Made by a program: the position numbers and the translations under genes
Part shown: positions 1 to 5,170 of the stretch, one piece after another
Layout: every line of letters starts with the position of its first letter
How positions within the stretch are numbered: position 1 is the stretch's first letter
From: Erysipelotrichaceae bacterium
Lineage (GTDB): Bacteria > Bacillota_I > Bacilli_A > Erysipelotrichales > Coprobacillaceae
Length of the DNA: 7,868 nt
Direction: 5' to 3'
Assembly: GCA_021200395.1 (NCBI GenBank)
Contig: JAJQGQ010000066.1
Span: forward strand, 1 to 7,868
Notes under the pieces: model-generated
Database searches by the model: none
What the model was told of the DNA's origin: nothing
The model's input: only the letters and a program-made list of their open reading frames with translations

Positions 1-149
1 TTAAGGATAGACGTCCTGGTGATATTGCAACATGTTATGCTGATCCAACACGTGCTAAAGAAGAACTTGGCTGGGTAGCAGAGAAGACGCTTGATGATAT
101 GTGTCGTGATACTTGGAATTTTGCTAAGAAACATTTTAAGGAAGATTGA
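1..149 (+). CDS. galE: UDP-glucose 4-epimerase, C-terminal end (partial)
   Basis: The frame opens at base 3 and gives the last 48 residues of a protein ending in TGA at 147-149. Visible are RRPGD at residues 3-7 of the fragment, then ATCYADPTRAKEELGW and MCRDTWNF. This arrangement is the conserved tail of bacterial GalE (short-chain dehydrogenase/reductase fold), which usually reads RRPGDIA..YADP.KA..ELGW...........D.W.W. GalE interconverts UDP-galactose and UDP-glucose in the cytoplasm with bound NAD and belongs to the Leloir pathway, which fits galM and galK just downstream. The usual final WNWQSKNPNGY is replaced here by WNFAKKHFKED, a divergence I infer to be harmless because it lies outside the catalytic core. 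The fragment is about 40% GC by my count, richer than the genes that follow, as highly expressed genes in AT-rich genomes often are. The start and active site lie outside the window. Confidence 0.93.
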   Translation, partial: KDRRPGDIATCYADPTRAKEELGWVAEKTLDDMCRDTWNFAKKHFKED

Positions 150-156
150 TATTAAC

Positions 157-186
157 ATTTACTAAAAAAACAATTTTTTAGTAAAT
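157..186. promoter_or_regulatory. AT-rich 13-bp inverted repeat upstream of galM promoter
   Basis: The arms ATTTACTAAAAAA (157-169) and TTTTTTAGTAAAT (174-186) are perfect reverse complements around the 4-base centre ACAA. Each arm contains a nine-base box, TTTACTAAA or TTTAGTAAA, which is itself nearly palindromic. The element ends 4 bases before the TTGACA box of the galM promoter, so it spans about -69 to -40 from the predicted transcript start. That is a usual place for an activator, or for a repressor that reaches the -35 box. It could alternatively be a weak terminator for galE, but it has one G-C pair per arm and no T-run after the stem. The binding protein is unknown. Confidence 0.5.
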
Positions 187-190
187 TATA

Positions 191-219
191 TTGACATAAA
201 GAAGTTAACTTATTAGAAT
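191..219 (+). promoter_or_regulatory. Sigma-A-type promoter for galM-galK
   Basis: TTGACA (191-196) and TAGAAT (214-219) are separated by 17 bases, an exact -35 box with a one-mismatch -10 box. Transcription would start near base 226, leaving a leader of about 49 bases before the galM GTG. The spacer contains the perfect 10-bp palindrome AAGTTAACTT (202-211), a possible repressor site lying between the two boxes. Its presence implies that galM-galK can be expressed independently of galE. Confidence 0.75.
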
Positions 220-274
220 GAAAAATATAAAAAATAGTGATTATATGATAATAAATTAATGGAGGAGATAATAC

Positions 275-1288
275 GTGATACAAGTCATTAAACATTTGGA
301 TGATCATATAGATATGATATCAATGAAAAATGATTTATTAGAGGTTGTGGTTTCGAATTATGGATGCACAATCATGAAGGTTTTAATGCAAGATAAAGAA
401 GGTCACATAGATGATGTTGTTTTAGGATATGATGATTTTAGTCAATATTCATGTCTGGATGCTTATTTAGGAGCATTGGTAGGAAGAGTCGCTAATCGTA
501 TTAAATTAGGAAAGTTTACCTTAAATAATCAAGAATATACATTAGCTATCAATAATGGCCCTAATGCGATTCATGGTGGTATTAAAGGTTTTTCTTATCA
601 AGTTTTTGATTATGAAATCAAAGATGATGAAACTATTATTTTTCATTATTTATCTCAAGATGGTGAAGAAGGTTATCCAGGCAATCTTGATTTTTATGCA
701 ATCTATACATTAAAAGGTGATACATTAAAAATTCAATATAAAGCAACCACTGACCAAGATACACTCATTAATATAACTAATCATTCATACTTTAATTTAT
801 CAGGTAAAAAAGAAAATATCTATCAGCATTTATTAACAGTGAAAGCTGACAAGTACGCATGTGTTGATAAAGATGGTTTAACGACAGGAGTGTTTAATGA
901 TGTTAAAGATACACCTTTTGATTTCAATCAACCTGCTTACATTGGTGAAAGAGTAGATATGAATGATGAACAATTACATATTGGTAAAGGCTTTGACCAT
1001 CCATTTATTCTTACTGCTAAAGAAGATCAGGTTATATTGGAACATCCTGCAACATCTAGAAGACTTACAGTATCAACAAGTTTACCAATAGCTCAAATAT
1101 ATACGGCTAACTATTTAGATGGACGCTTAGGCAAATATGGACAGCATTACTATGAAAGAGATGCTGTATGTATCGAAACAGAAAATCTTCCTGATGCCAT
1201 TCATCTTGAAGAAAATCCATCAACAATTTTAAAGAAAGGAGAAACTTATGATGAATATACATCATATAAGTTTGAAGTAATATCATAA
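275..1288 (+). CDS. galM: Aldose 1-epimerase (galactose mutarotase)
   Basis: The 337-residue protein has the usual length and motifs of GalM. It interconverts the beta and alpha anomers of galactose and glucose in the cytoplasm, supplying alpha-galactose to galactokinase. Visible motifs are GRVANRI with R71, NNGPNAIHGG with H100, ITNHSYFNLSG with H170, GFDHPF with D241, and IETENLPDA with E301. By alignment to well-studied GalM proteins, H170 and E301 are the catalytic acid and base, and R71, H100 and D241 bind the sugar. The start is GTG at 275, preceded by GGAGGAG (261-267) seven bases upstream; no nearby ATG has such a site. The stop TAA shares its last A with the galK ATG (TAATG), which points to coupled translation. 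Near the 3' end, AAAGGAG (1235-1241) sits six bases before an out-of-frame ATG. Nothing suggests truncation. Confidence 0.95.
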   Translation: MIQVIKHLDDHIDMISMKNDLLEVVVSNYGCTIMKVLMQDKEGHIDDVVLGYDDFSQYSCLDAYLGALVGRVANRIKLGKFTLNNQEYTLAINNGPNAIHGGIKGFSYQVFDYEIKDDETIIFHYLSQDGEEGYPGNLDFYAIYTLKGDTLKIQYKATTDQDTLINITNHSYFNLSGKKENIYQHLLTVKADKYACVDKDGLTTGVFNDVKDTPFDFNQPAYIGERVDMNDEQLHIGKGFDHPFILTAKEDQVILEHPATSRRLTVSTSLPIAQIYTANYLDGRLGKYGQHYYERDAVCIETENLPDAIHLEENPSTILKKGETYDEYTSYKFEVIS

Positions 1289-2562
1289 TGACACCCGCAA
1301 CAAAACTCATTCAACAAATACAAAATAATCAATTAGATGATATCCTATTAGATATTTATGTGGATGAAAGTTTAATCTCTTATCAAAAAGAAAGATATAT
1401 CAAGGCCATTGAAAAATACATTTCTTTATATAGTGATGAAGAAATAGAAATTTACAGTGTACCTGGAAGAAGTGAAGTATGTGGCAATCATACAGATCAT
1501 CAAAATGGCGAAGTTTTAGCTGCAGCTATTAACTTGGATATGATAGCTATTGTAGGTAAAAATGATGCGATTCATGTTTTATCAGATGATTATGATATCA
1601 ATACAATTGATGTTTCTGATTTAGCTAAAAAAGATAATGAAGCAGGCACTTCTGAAGGGCTTATTAGAGGTGTATTATATAAGCTTCAGGAATTAAAATA
1701 TAACATTGGTGGTTTTAATGCTTTTATTACTAGTGATGTTTTACAAGGATCTGGTTTATCTTCATCAGCAGCTTTTGAAGTGATGATTGGTACAATTATT
1801 TCGGGTTTATATAATGATATGAGCATTGATCCATTATTAATAGCACAAATAGGTCAATATAGTGAAAATGTTTATTTTGATAAACCTTGTGGTTTGATGG
1901 ACCAATGTGCATGTTCTATTGGTAGTCTCATTCATATTGATTTTAAAGATTCAACTTCTCCAATGGTAGAAAAAATAGAAGTCGATTTTTCTGAATTTAA
2001 ACATAGTTTATGTATTGTAGATGTGCATGCTTCACATGCTGATTTAACAAGTGATTATGCAGATATTCCATTAGAAATGAAACAAGTTGCTGCATTCTTT
2101 AATAAAAATGTATTAAGAGAAGTAGATGAACAAGAATTCTATCAACAAATACCAGCCATCAGAAAGGCAACCAATGATCGTGCTGTCCTTCGTGCTATGC
2201 ATTTGTTTAATGAAAACAAACGTGTTGAACAAGCTGTTAATGCTTTAAATGATTTAGATTTTAATACATTCAAACAAACCATTAAAGCCTCAGGAGAAAG
2301 TAGCTATAAATACTTACAAAATTGTTATTCCCCTCATGATGCTTCAAATCAAGCTGTATCTTTAGCCATTGCCTTATCAGAAGATATATTACAAGATAAA
2401 GGTGTATGTCGTGTTCATGGTGGTGGCTTTGCAGGAACAATTCAAGCGTTTGTAGAAGATGATTTTGTAAAAACATATAAAACTGAAATTGAAAAATATT
2501 TTGGTGAAGGATCATGTCATATCCTTAAAGTAAGAAAATATGGTGGTAAAAAGGTTTCATAA
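1288..2562 (+). CDS. galK: Galactokinase (GHMP kinase family)
   Basis: The 424-residue protein phosphorylates alpha-D-galactose with ATP to galactose 1-phosphate, the committed Leloir step. All three GHMP signatures are present: PGRSEVCGNHTDHQ at 59-72, GSGLSSSAA at 154-162 (ATP-binding loop), and RVHGGGFAG at 375-383. By family knowledge R61 and D205 (in GLMDQ) are the catalytic pair. The first signature differs from the textbook GRVNLIGEHTDY form and matches a Firmicute subfamily with GNHTDHQ. The protein is about 30-40 residues longer than the E. coli type, mainly through an N-terminal stretch (1-55) before the first signature. The ATG overlaps the galM stop by one base. An in-frame TGA at 1273-1275 rules out an upstream extension beyond ATA codons. 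Only a weak GAAG lies before the start, so initiation probably depends on ribosomes finishing galM. It is followed by a hairpin. Confidence 0.95.
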   Translation: MTPATKLIQQIQNNQLDDILLDIYVDESLISYQKERYIKAIEKYISLYSDEEIEIYSVPGRSEVCGNHTDHQNGEVLAAAINLDMIAIVGKNDAIHVLSDDYDINTIDVSDLAKKDNEAGTSEGLIRGVLYKLQELKYNIGGFNAFITSDVLQGSGLSSSAAFEVMIGTIISGLYNDMSIDPLLIAQIGQYSENVYFDKPCGLMDQCACSIGSLIHIDFKDSTSPMVEKIEVDFSEFKHSLCIVDVHASHADLTSDYADIPLEMKQVAAFFNKNVLREVDEQEFYQQIPAIRKATNDRAVLRAMHLFNENKRVEQAVNALNDLDFNTFKQTIKASGESSYKYLQNCYSPHDASNQAVSLAIALSEDILQDKGVCRVHGGGFAGTIQAFVEDDFVKTYKTEIEKYFGEGSCHILKVRKYGGKKVS

Positions 2563-2567
2563 ATATC

Positions 2568-2592
2568 AAGCAGGTCATTATGACCTGTTTTA
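2568..2592 (+). terminator. Probable intrinsic terminator after galK
   Basis: CAGGTCA (2571-2577) pairs with TGACCTG (2581-2587) around TTA, and the stem can extend outward through AAG/TTT with one G-T pair to 2568-2590. A short T-run (TTTTAT) follows, so termination may be partial. The hairpin begins six bases after the galK stop, so it likely closes the galM-galK transcript. Some readthrough into the next gene is possible, because I see no convincing promoter between 2591 and 2623. Confidence 0.65.
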
Positions 2593-2623
2593 TATAAGAT
2601 AATAAAGTTGAGGAGAATATAAA

Positions 2624-3538
2624 ATGAAAGAAATAAAAACAGTAGGTATGATAGGTAGAGGGGCTATAGGTGTTATATTTGGACGTATCATACAACAAAC
2701 ATTAAATGATGCTATGGTATTTATTGTTGATGCACAAAGACTAACAAAATATCAACAATATCCTTTATACTCTAATGGTCAATTATGTAACTTTCGTTAT
2801 TGTACAAATGTTAAAGACTTCCAAACAGTAGATTTAATGATATATGCTACTAAATTTCCTGCATTAAATAATGCTATTGAAATATCAAAACCATTTATCA
2901 ATGATGATACAATTATCATTTCTACACTCAATGGTATATCTAGTGAAGATATATTACGTGATACTTTTAAAAATAATAATGTTATTCGTTGTATTGCCCA
3001 AAAGATGGATTCAGTATATCAAAACAATGAAGTTAATTATTCTAGTACTGGTGAACTTGTAGTTGGTATAGATAATGAGCATCAAAAAGAATCATTTGAT
3101 ACACTCATTCATTTTTTCGATAAAGTTCATATTCCTTATGTCATATCTGATGATATTGTACATGATCAATGGAGCAAACTTATGCTCAATTGTGGTGTGA
3201 ATCAAGTATGTGCTGCTTATAATATTCCTTATGGTGGTATACAGGATAATCAAATAATGAAAAATAAAATGATTGAAACGATGAAAGAAGTACAAACAGT
3301 CGCTCAATGTATGAATATTATATTAACGGATGAAGAAATTAATCAATGGGTTAAAGCTATTGATGCTTTAGGTCATGATGCGATGCCTTCGATGCGTCAA
3401 GATGTTTTAGCACATCGAAAAACAGAATTAGAGCTATTTTCAGGTACAATTATTCCATTAGCTAAAAAATATCATATTGAAGTACCTCAAAATAAATATT
3501 TGTATGAAATTATACAACATATTGAGAGTCAATATTAA
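2624..3538 (+). CDS. Ketopantoate reductase family (ApbA/PanE-like) dehydrogenase
   Basis: The 304-residue protein matches the usual length of 2-dehydropantoate 2-reductase. An N-terminal Rossmann domain opens with the nucleotide loop GRGAIG (11-16), and TLNG (101-104) supplies the conserved Asn. The helical C-terminal domain holds WSKLMLN with K185 and the signature PSMRQDVLAHRKTELELFSG (255-274) with E268. By family knowledge N103, K185 and E268 are the substrate-binding and catalytic residues, so the enzyme should be active. PanE reduces 2-dehydropantoate to pantoate with NADPH for coenzyme A synthesis. Here the second beta strand ends in D36 (VFIVDAQR), and by the Rossmann rule an acidic residue there favours NADH. 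No panB, panC or panD is nearby, and many homologues act on other 2-oxo acids, so I withhold the panE symbol. AGGAG (2611-2615) lies eight bases before the ATG. The gene follows galK and its hairpin by 61 bases. Confidence 0.88.
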   Translation: MKEIKTVGMIGRGAIGVIFGRIIQQTLNDAMVFIVDAQRLTKYQQYPLYSNGQLCNFRYCTNVKDFQTVDLMIYATKFPALNNAIEISKPFINDDTIIISTLNGISSEDILRDTFKNNNVIRCIAQKMDSVYQNNEVNYSSTGELVVGIDNEHQKESFDTLIHFFDKVHIPYVISDDIVHDQWSKLMLNCGVNQVCAAYNIPYGGIQDNQIMKNKMIETMKEVQTVAQCMNIILTDEEINQWVKAIDALGHDAMPSMRQDVLAHRKTELELFSGTIIPLAKKYHIEVPQNKYLYEIIQHIESQY

Positions 3539-3563
3539 CATTTCTTTCTGTTTAAGAAAATAA

Positions 3564-3592
3564 TAGACAATTATAAAAATTAAGCGTATATT
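3564..3592 (+). promoter_or_regulatory. Probable promoter for the DUF3021-DUF2085 pair
   Basis: TAGACA (3564-3569) and TATATT (3587-3592), 17 bases apart, each differ from consensus by one base. Transcription would start near 3599, giving a leader of about 18 bases before the ATG at 3617. It lies in the 78-base gap after the reductase-like gene. I see no strong terminator in that gap, only a weak AT hairpin (TTTCTT/AAGAAA, 3541-3559). Confidence 0.55.
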
Positions 3593-3605
3593 TCTATTTA
3601 GAAAT
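3590..3605. promoter_or_regulatory. Palindrome at the predicted transcript start
   Basis: ATTTCTA (3590-3596) and TAGAAAT (3599-3605) are perfect 7-bp inverted arms around TT. The element overlaps the end of the -10 box and the predicted start site, and stops just before the GGGTG used for ribosome binding. This is a typical operator position, but the sequence is AT-rich and could arise by chance. No candidate regulator is encoded beside it. Confidence 0.4.
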
Positions 3606-3616
3606 GGGTGATTAAA

Positions 3617-4012
3617 ATGCGAAAATTAAAATTAAGATGTTTGGTTGGTTTTCCTTTTGGTGTTTTCACTGGATATACATTATTATTAATACTTAGATTA
3701 AGCTATTTTCAAAGCTTTGCTTTAACAGGTATAGATGATTTGAATCTTATGATTCAATATTTGATGTTTGGTTGTGTTGGTTTGCTTTGTGTTTCATTGT
3801 GTACTATGCTAGAAAAAGCAAAGAAAACCACAACTTTAGAATTTGTAAGACATGTTATTGTAATGCTTATTAATGAGTTTATTATTTGTTTTATTGGTAA
3901 TATTACAAGTAATTCTATGATGATTATTTTTGTCTTTATTTTAGATATTGTTGTATTATTAATATTAAACTATCTTACTTATAAAAAGAAAAACTATGGG
4001 ATGATTAAATAA
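3617..4012 (+). CDS. DUF3021-like four-helix membrane protein
   Basis: The protein is 131 residues from the ATG at 3617. Four hydrophobic segments can be read at about 9-29, 45-65, 76-96 and 100-122, with a basic N-terminus (MRKLKLR) and a basic C-terminus (YKKKNYGMIK), so it is almost entirely embedded in the cytoplasmic membrane. The opening GFPFGVFTGY and the EK-containing loop after helix 2 resemble DUF3021, a family of small Firmicute membrane proteins usually found beside LytTR-type DNA-binding regulators. That assignment is from memory of the pattern. No LytTR gene is present here, and the molecular function is unknown. A GTG at 3608 would add three residues, but it falls inside GGGTG (3606-3610), the best ribosome-binding site for the ATG six bases further on. 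The stop overlaps the next ATG as TAATG, so the pair is probably translated together. Confidence 0.8.
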   Translation: MRKLKLRCLVGFPFGVFTGYTLLLILRLSYFQSFALTGIDDLNLMIQYLMFGCVGLLCVSLCTMLEKAKKTTTLEFVRHVIVMLINEFIICFIGNITSNSMMIIFVFILDIVVLLILNYLTYKKKNYGMIK

Positions 4013-4380
4013 TGTTAGAAATACTATTTGATAGACTATCGCATATAGGAGAAGTACCAATATGTAATGGATATAGTGATAGAGCACCACATATATTTGG
4101 TTTTTGTTTTCCTTTATGTTATCGTTGTACATTTCTAATATTGATGTTTGCGATAATGTTGTATTTATTTTATTACAAAAACATTAAATTAAGATATTGG
4201 TTAATTATAGTATTACTTATACCAATGATATTTGATGGAAGTTCACAGACATTTTTTGGTATATTATCTACAAATTTTAGAAGAGCTATAACAGGTGGCT
4301 TATTTGGTATTGGCCTTGCAGGATTAATCACAAGGATATTGATATATTTAGATGATAAAGAACCTACTCGTATTGAGTAG
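4012..4380 (+). CDS. DUF2085 family small membrane protein
   Basis: The 122-residue protein carries the pattern I associate with DUF2085. It has a Cys-containing N-terminal part with C18, RAP at 24-26, H27 and G30, then FPLCYRCT (33-40) with C36 and C39, followed by hydrophobic segments at about 41-55 and 62-74. Next come DGSSQTFFG (75-83) and STNFRRAITGGLFG (86-99), leading into a last helix (about 94-112). The three conserved cysteines and the DG.SQ...N.RR..TG motif suggest a metal site or redox role at the membrane, but no activity is established to my knowledge. The ATG shares its A with the stop of the DUF3021-like gene, and the nearest purine run is GGGATG about eleven bases upstream, so translation is probably coupled. 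The last nine codons and the TAG stop form part of the following terminator hairpin, which fixes the hydrophilic tail DDKEPTRIE. Confidence 0.85.
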   Translation: MLEILFDRLSHIGEVPICNGYSDRAPHIFGFCFPLCYRCTFLILMFAIMLYLFYYKNIKLRYWLIIVLLIPMIFDGSSQTFFGILSTNFRRAITGGLFGIGLAGLITRILIYLDDKEPTRIE

Positions 4381-4392
4381 GTTCTTTATCAT
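4352..4392 (+). terminator. Long terminator hairpin overlapping the end of the DUF2085 gene
   Basis: ATGATAAAGAACCTACTC (4352-4369) and GAGTAGGTTCTTTATCAT (4375-4392) are perfect 18-bp arms around the loop GTATT. The left arm encodes the last residues of the DUF2085 protein and its TAG stop (4378-4380) lies in the right arm. The T-rich part (TTCTTTAT) is inside the stem, so it can act as the U-tract with a shorter CCTACTC/GAGTAGG core. The symmetry would also allow termination on the other strand. It separates the membrane pair from the regulator gene downstream. Confidence 0.8.
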
Positions 4393-4405
4393 AAGTATTC
4401 ATTAT

Positions 4406-4420
4406 TTGAAAGCGCTATCT
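4406..4420. promoter_or_regulatory. Candidate catabolite-responsive element (cre)
   Basis: TTGAAAGCGCTATCT fits the relaxed Bacillus cre consensus WTGNAANCGNWNNCW at every position and has one mismatch (final T for A) to the stricter TGNNANCGNTNNCA form. Its TTGAAA overlaps a possible -35 box (4406-4411) paired at 16 bases with TATCAT (4428-4433). A CcpA-like protein bound here would block that promoter, linking the regulator-pyrophosphatase unit to carbon supply. No ccpA is visible in the window. Confidence 0.45.
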
Positions 4421-4426
4421 AAATTT

Positions 4427-4438
4427 TTATCATGATAA
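4427..4438. promoter_or_regulatory. 12-bp perfect palindrome upstream of the regulator gene
   Basis: TTATCATGATAA is a perfect palindrome. It can be lengthened to 4424-4441 with one mismatched pair. It overlaps the possible -10 TATCAT (4428-4433) and is centred about 52 bases before the start predicted from the downstream TATAAT. It is a natural candidate for binding by the helix-turn-helix protein encoded next to it, but that is inference from position only. Confidence 0.4.
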
Positions 4439-4471
4439 GAAAAATTACTAGGACTTTTGATTTATTTGTTG

Positions 4472-4477
4472 TATAAT
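4472..4477 (+). promoter_or_regulatory. Consensus -10 box before the regulator gene
   Basis: An exact TATAAT lies 20 bases before the regulator ATG. No good -35 box is seen at 15-19 bases upstream (TAGGAC at 4449-4454 is the 17-base position), so it would need an activator. Start near 4484 would leave a leader of about 14 bases holding little more than the GGAGGT site. The alternative promoter TTGAAA-16-TATCAT at 4406-4433 would give a longer leader. Confidence 0.5.
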
Positions 4478-4497
4478 ATGAATTGGAGGTAAGAAAC

Positions 4498-5157
4498 ATG
4501 TATAAGTTATTAGAACCATATGGAAAGCTAGTCGAATTTTTAGGAGAAGCGTTAGGTGAAAATGTAGAAATAGCCTTACATGATTTAACGACAAAAGAGC
4601 AAGAAGTAGTGGCAATTGCTAATAATCATTTATCAGGTAGAGATATTGGAGCAAAATTATCTAATTTATCACTTCATTATCTTGAAACTAAACAATATAA
4701 AGATAAAGATTTCGTAGTAAACTATAAAACAACTGGGCCAGATGGGAAATTAATGCGTTCTGCAACTTACTTTATTAAAGAAGAAGGTAGAGAAACACCG
4801 ATTGGTATGCTTTGTATCAATGTTAATATTTCTGATTATGAATACTTAGAAACAACCATTAAGAGAATTCTAGGCATTAAAGAAAGTAAAGATGTCGAAT
4901 ATAAGATGGATAATCCAATTGAAATCTTATCATCACCATTGGATGAAATGATTGATATGTACATTAAAGAATGTTTAGAACAAATGGGATTCCCTAGCTA
5001 TTTTCTTGTAGAAAGACTTAATGTTGAAGAAAAGATTAAGGTTGTTAAATATTTACAAGAGAAAGGTACTTTTAAAGTCAAGGGAGCTATTGTTTTGGTA
5101 GCAGAAAAACTAGCAGTAAGTGAACCAACAATCTATCGTTATTTAAAGAAAATGTAG
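4498..5157 (+). CDS. YheO/DauR-like transcriptional regulator (PAS_6 plus HTH_22)
   Basis: The 219-residue protein has two recognisable parts. Residues 1-115 match the YheO-like PAS_6 domain: ALHDL (26-30), NNHLSGRDIG (42-51), NYKTTGPDGKLMRSAT (75-90) and GMLCINVNIS (103-112). Residues 150-219 match HTH_22, with VEEKIKVVKYLQEKGTF (176-192), KGAIVLVAEKLAVSEPTIYRYL (195-216) and the recognition helix in SEPTIYRYL. Family members studied elsewhere include E. coli YheO and Pseudomonas DauR, which responds to D-arginine. The ligand here is unknown, and the conserved PAS cysteine C106 is notable. The ATG at 4498 is chosen because GGAGGT (4485-4490) lies seven bases upstream; a TTG at 4483 would sit within that site. 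The stop is 13 bases before the pyrophosphatase gene with no terminator between, so the two are very likely one operon. The palindrome at 4427-4438 may be its own binding site. Confidence 0.9.
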   Translation: MYKLLEPYGKLVEFLGEALGENVEIALHDLTTKEQEVVAIANNHLSGRDIGAKLSNLSLHYLETKQYKDKDFVVNYKTTGPDGKLMRSATYFIKEEGRETPIGMLCINVNISDYEYLETTIKRILGIKESKDVEYKMDNPIEILSSPLDEMIDMYIKECLEQMGFPSYFLVERLNVEEKIKVVKYLQEKGTFKVKGAIVLVAEKLAVSEPTIYRYLKKM

Positions 5158-5170
5158 AAAGGAGAAAAAA

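Noticed and set aside
1..149. Higher GC of the galE end as a sign of horizontal transfer
   Set aside because: Only 149 bases are visible, and the codon choice is consistent with high expression; the sample is too small for a transfer claim.
157..186. Reading the inverted repeat as a standard galE terminator
   Set aside because: The stem has a single G-C pair per arm and no T-run after it. It may weaken galE readthrough, but a regulatory site fits the position beside the promoter better. I keep termination only as an alternative.
1107..1310. Minus-strand open frame inside galM (67 codons), and similar ones inside galK and the reductase-like gene
   Set aside because: They lie wholly or almost wholly within well-supported genes, have no good ribosome-binding site, and encode low-complexity hydrophobic sequence expected from the complement of AT-rich coding DNA.
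2624..3538. Calling this gene panE outright
   Set aside because: Family membership is clear but there are no pantothenate genes nearby and the family covers several 2-oxo acid reductases.
3608..3616. GTG start at 3608 for the DUF3021-like gene
   Set aside because: The GTG is part of the GGGTG ribosome-binding site that serves the ATG at 3617, and no other site lies at a suitable distance before it.
4483..4497. TTG start at 4483 for the PAS/HTH regulator
   Set aside because: It falls across the GGAGGT site, which is ideally spaced for the ATG at 4498, and the extra residues match nothing in the family.
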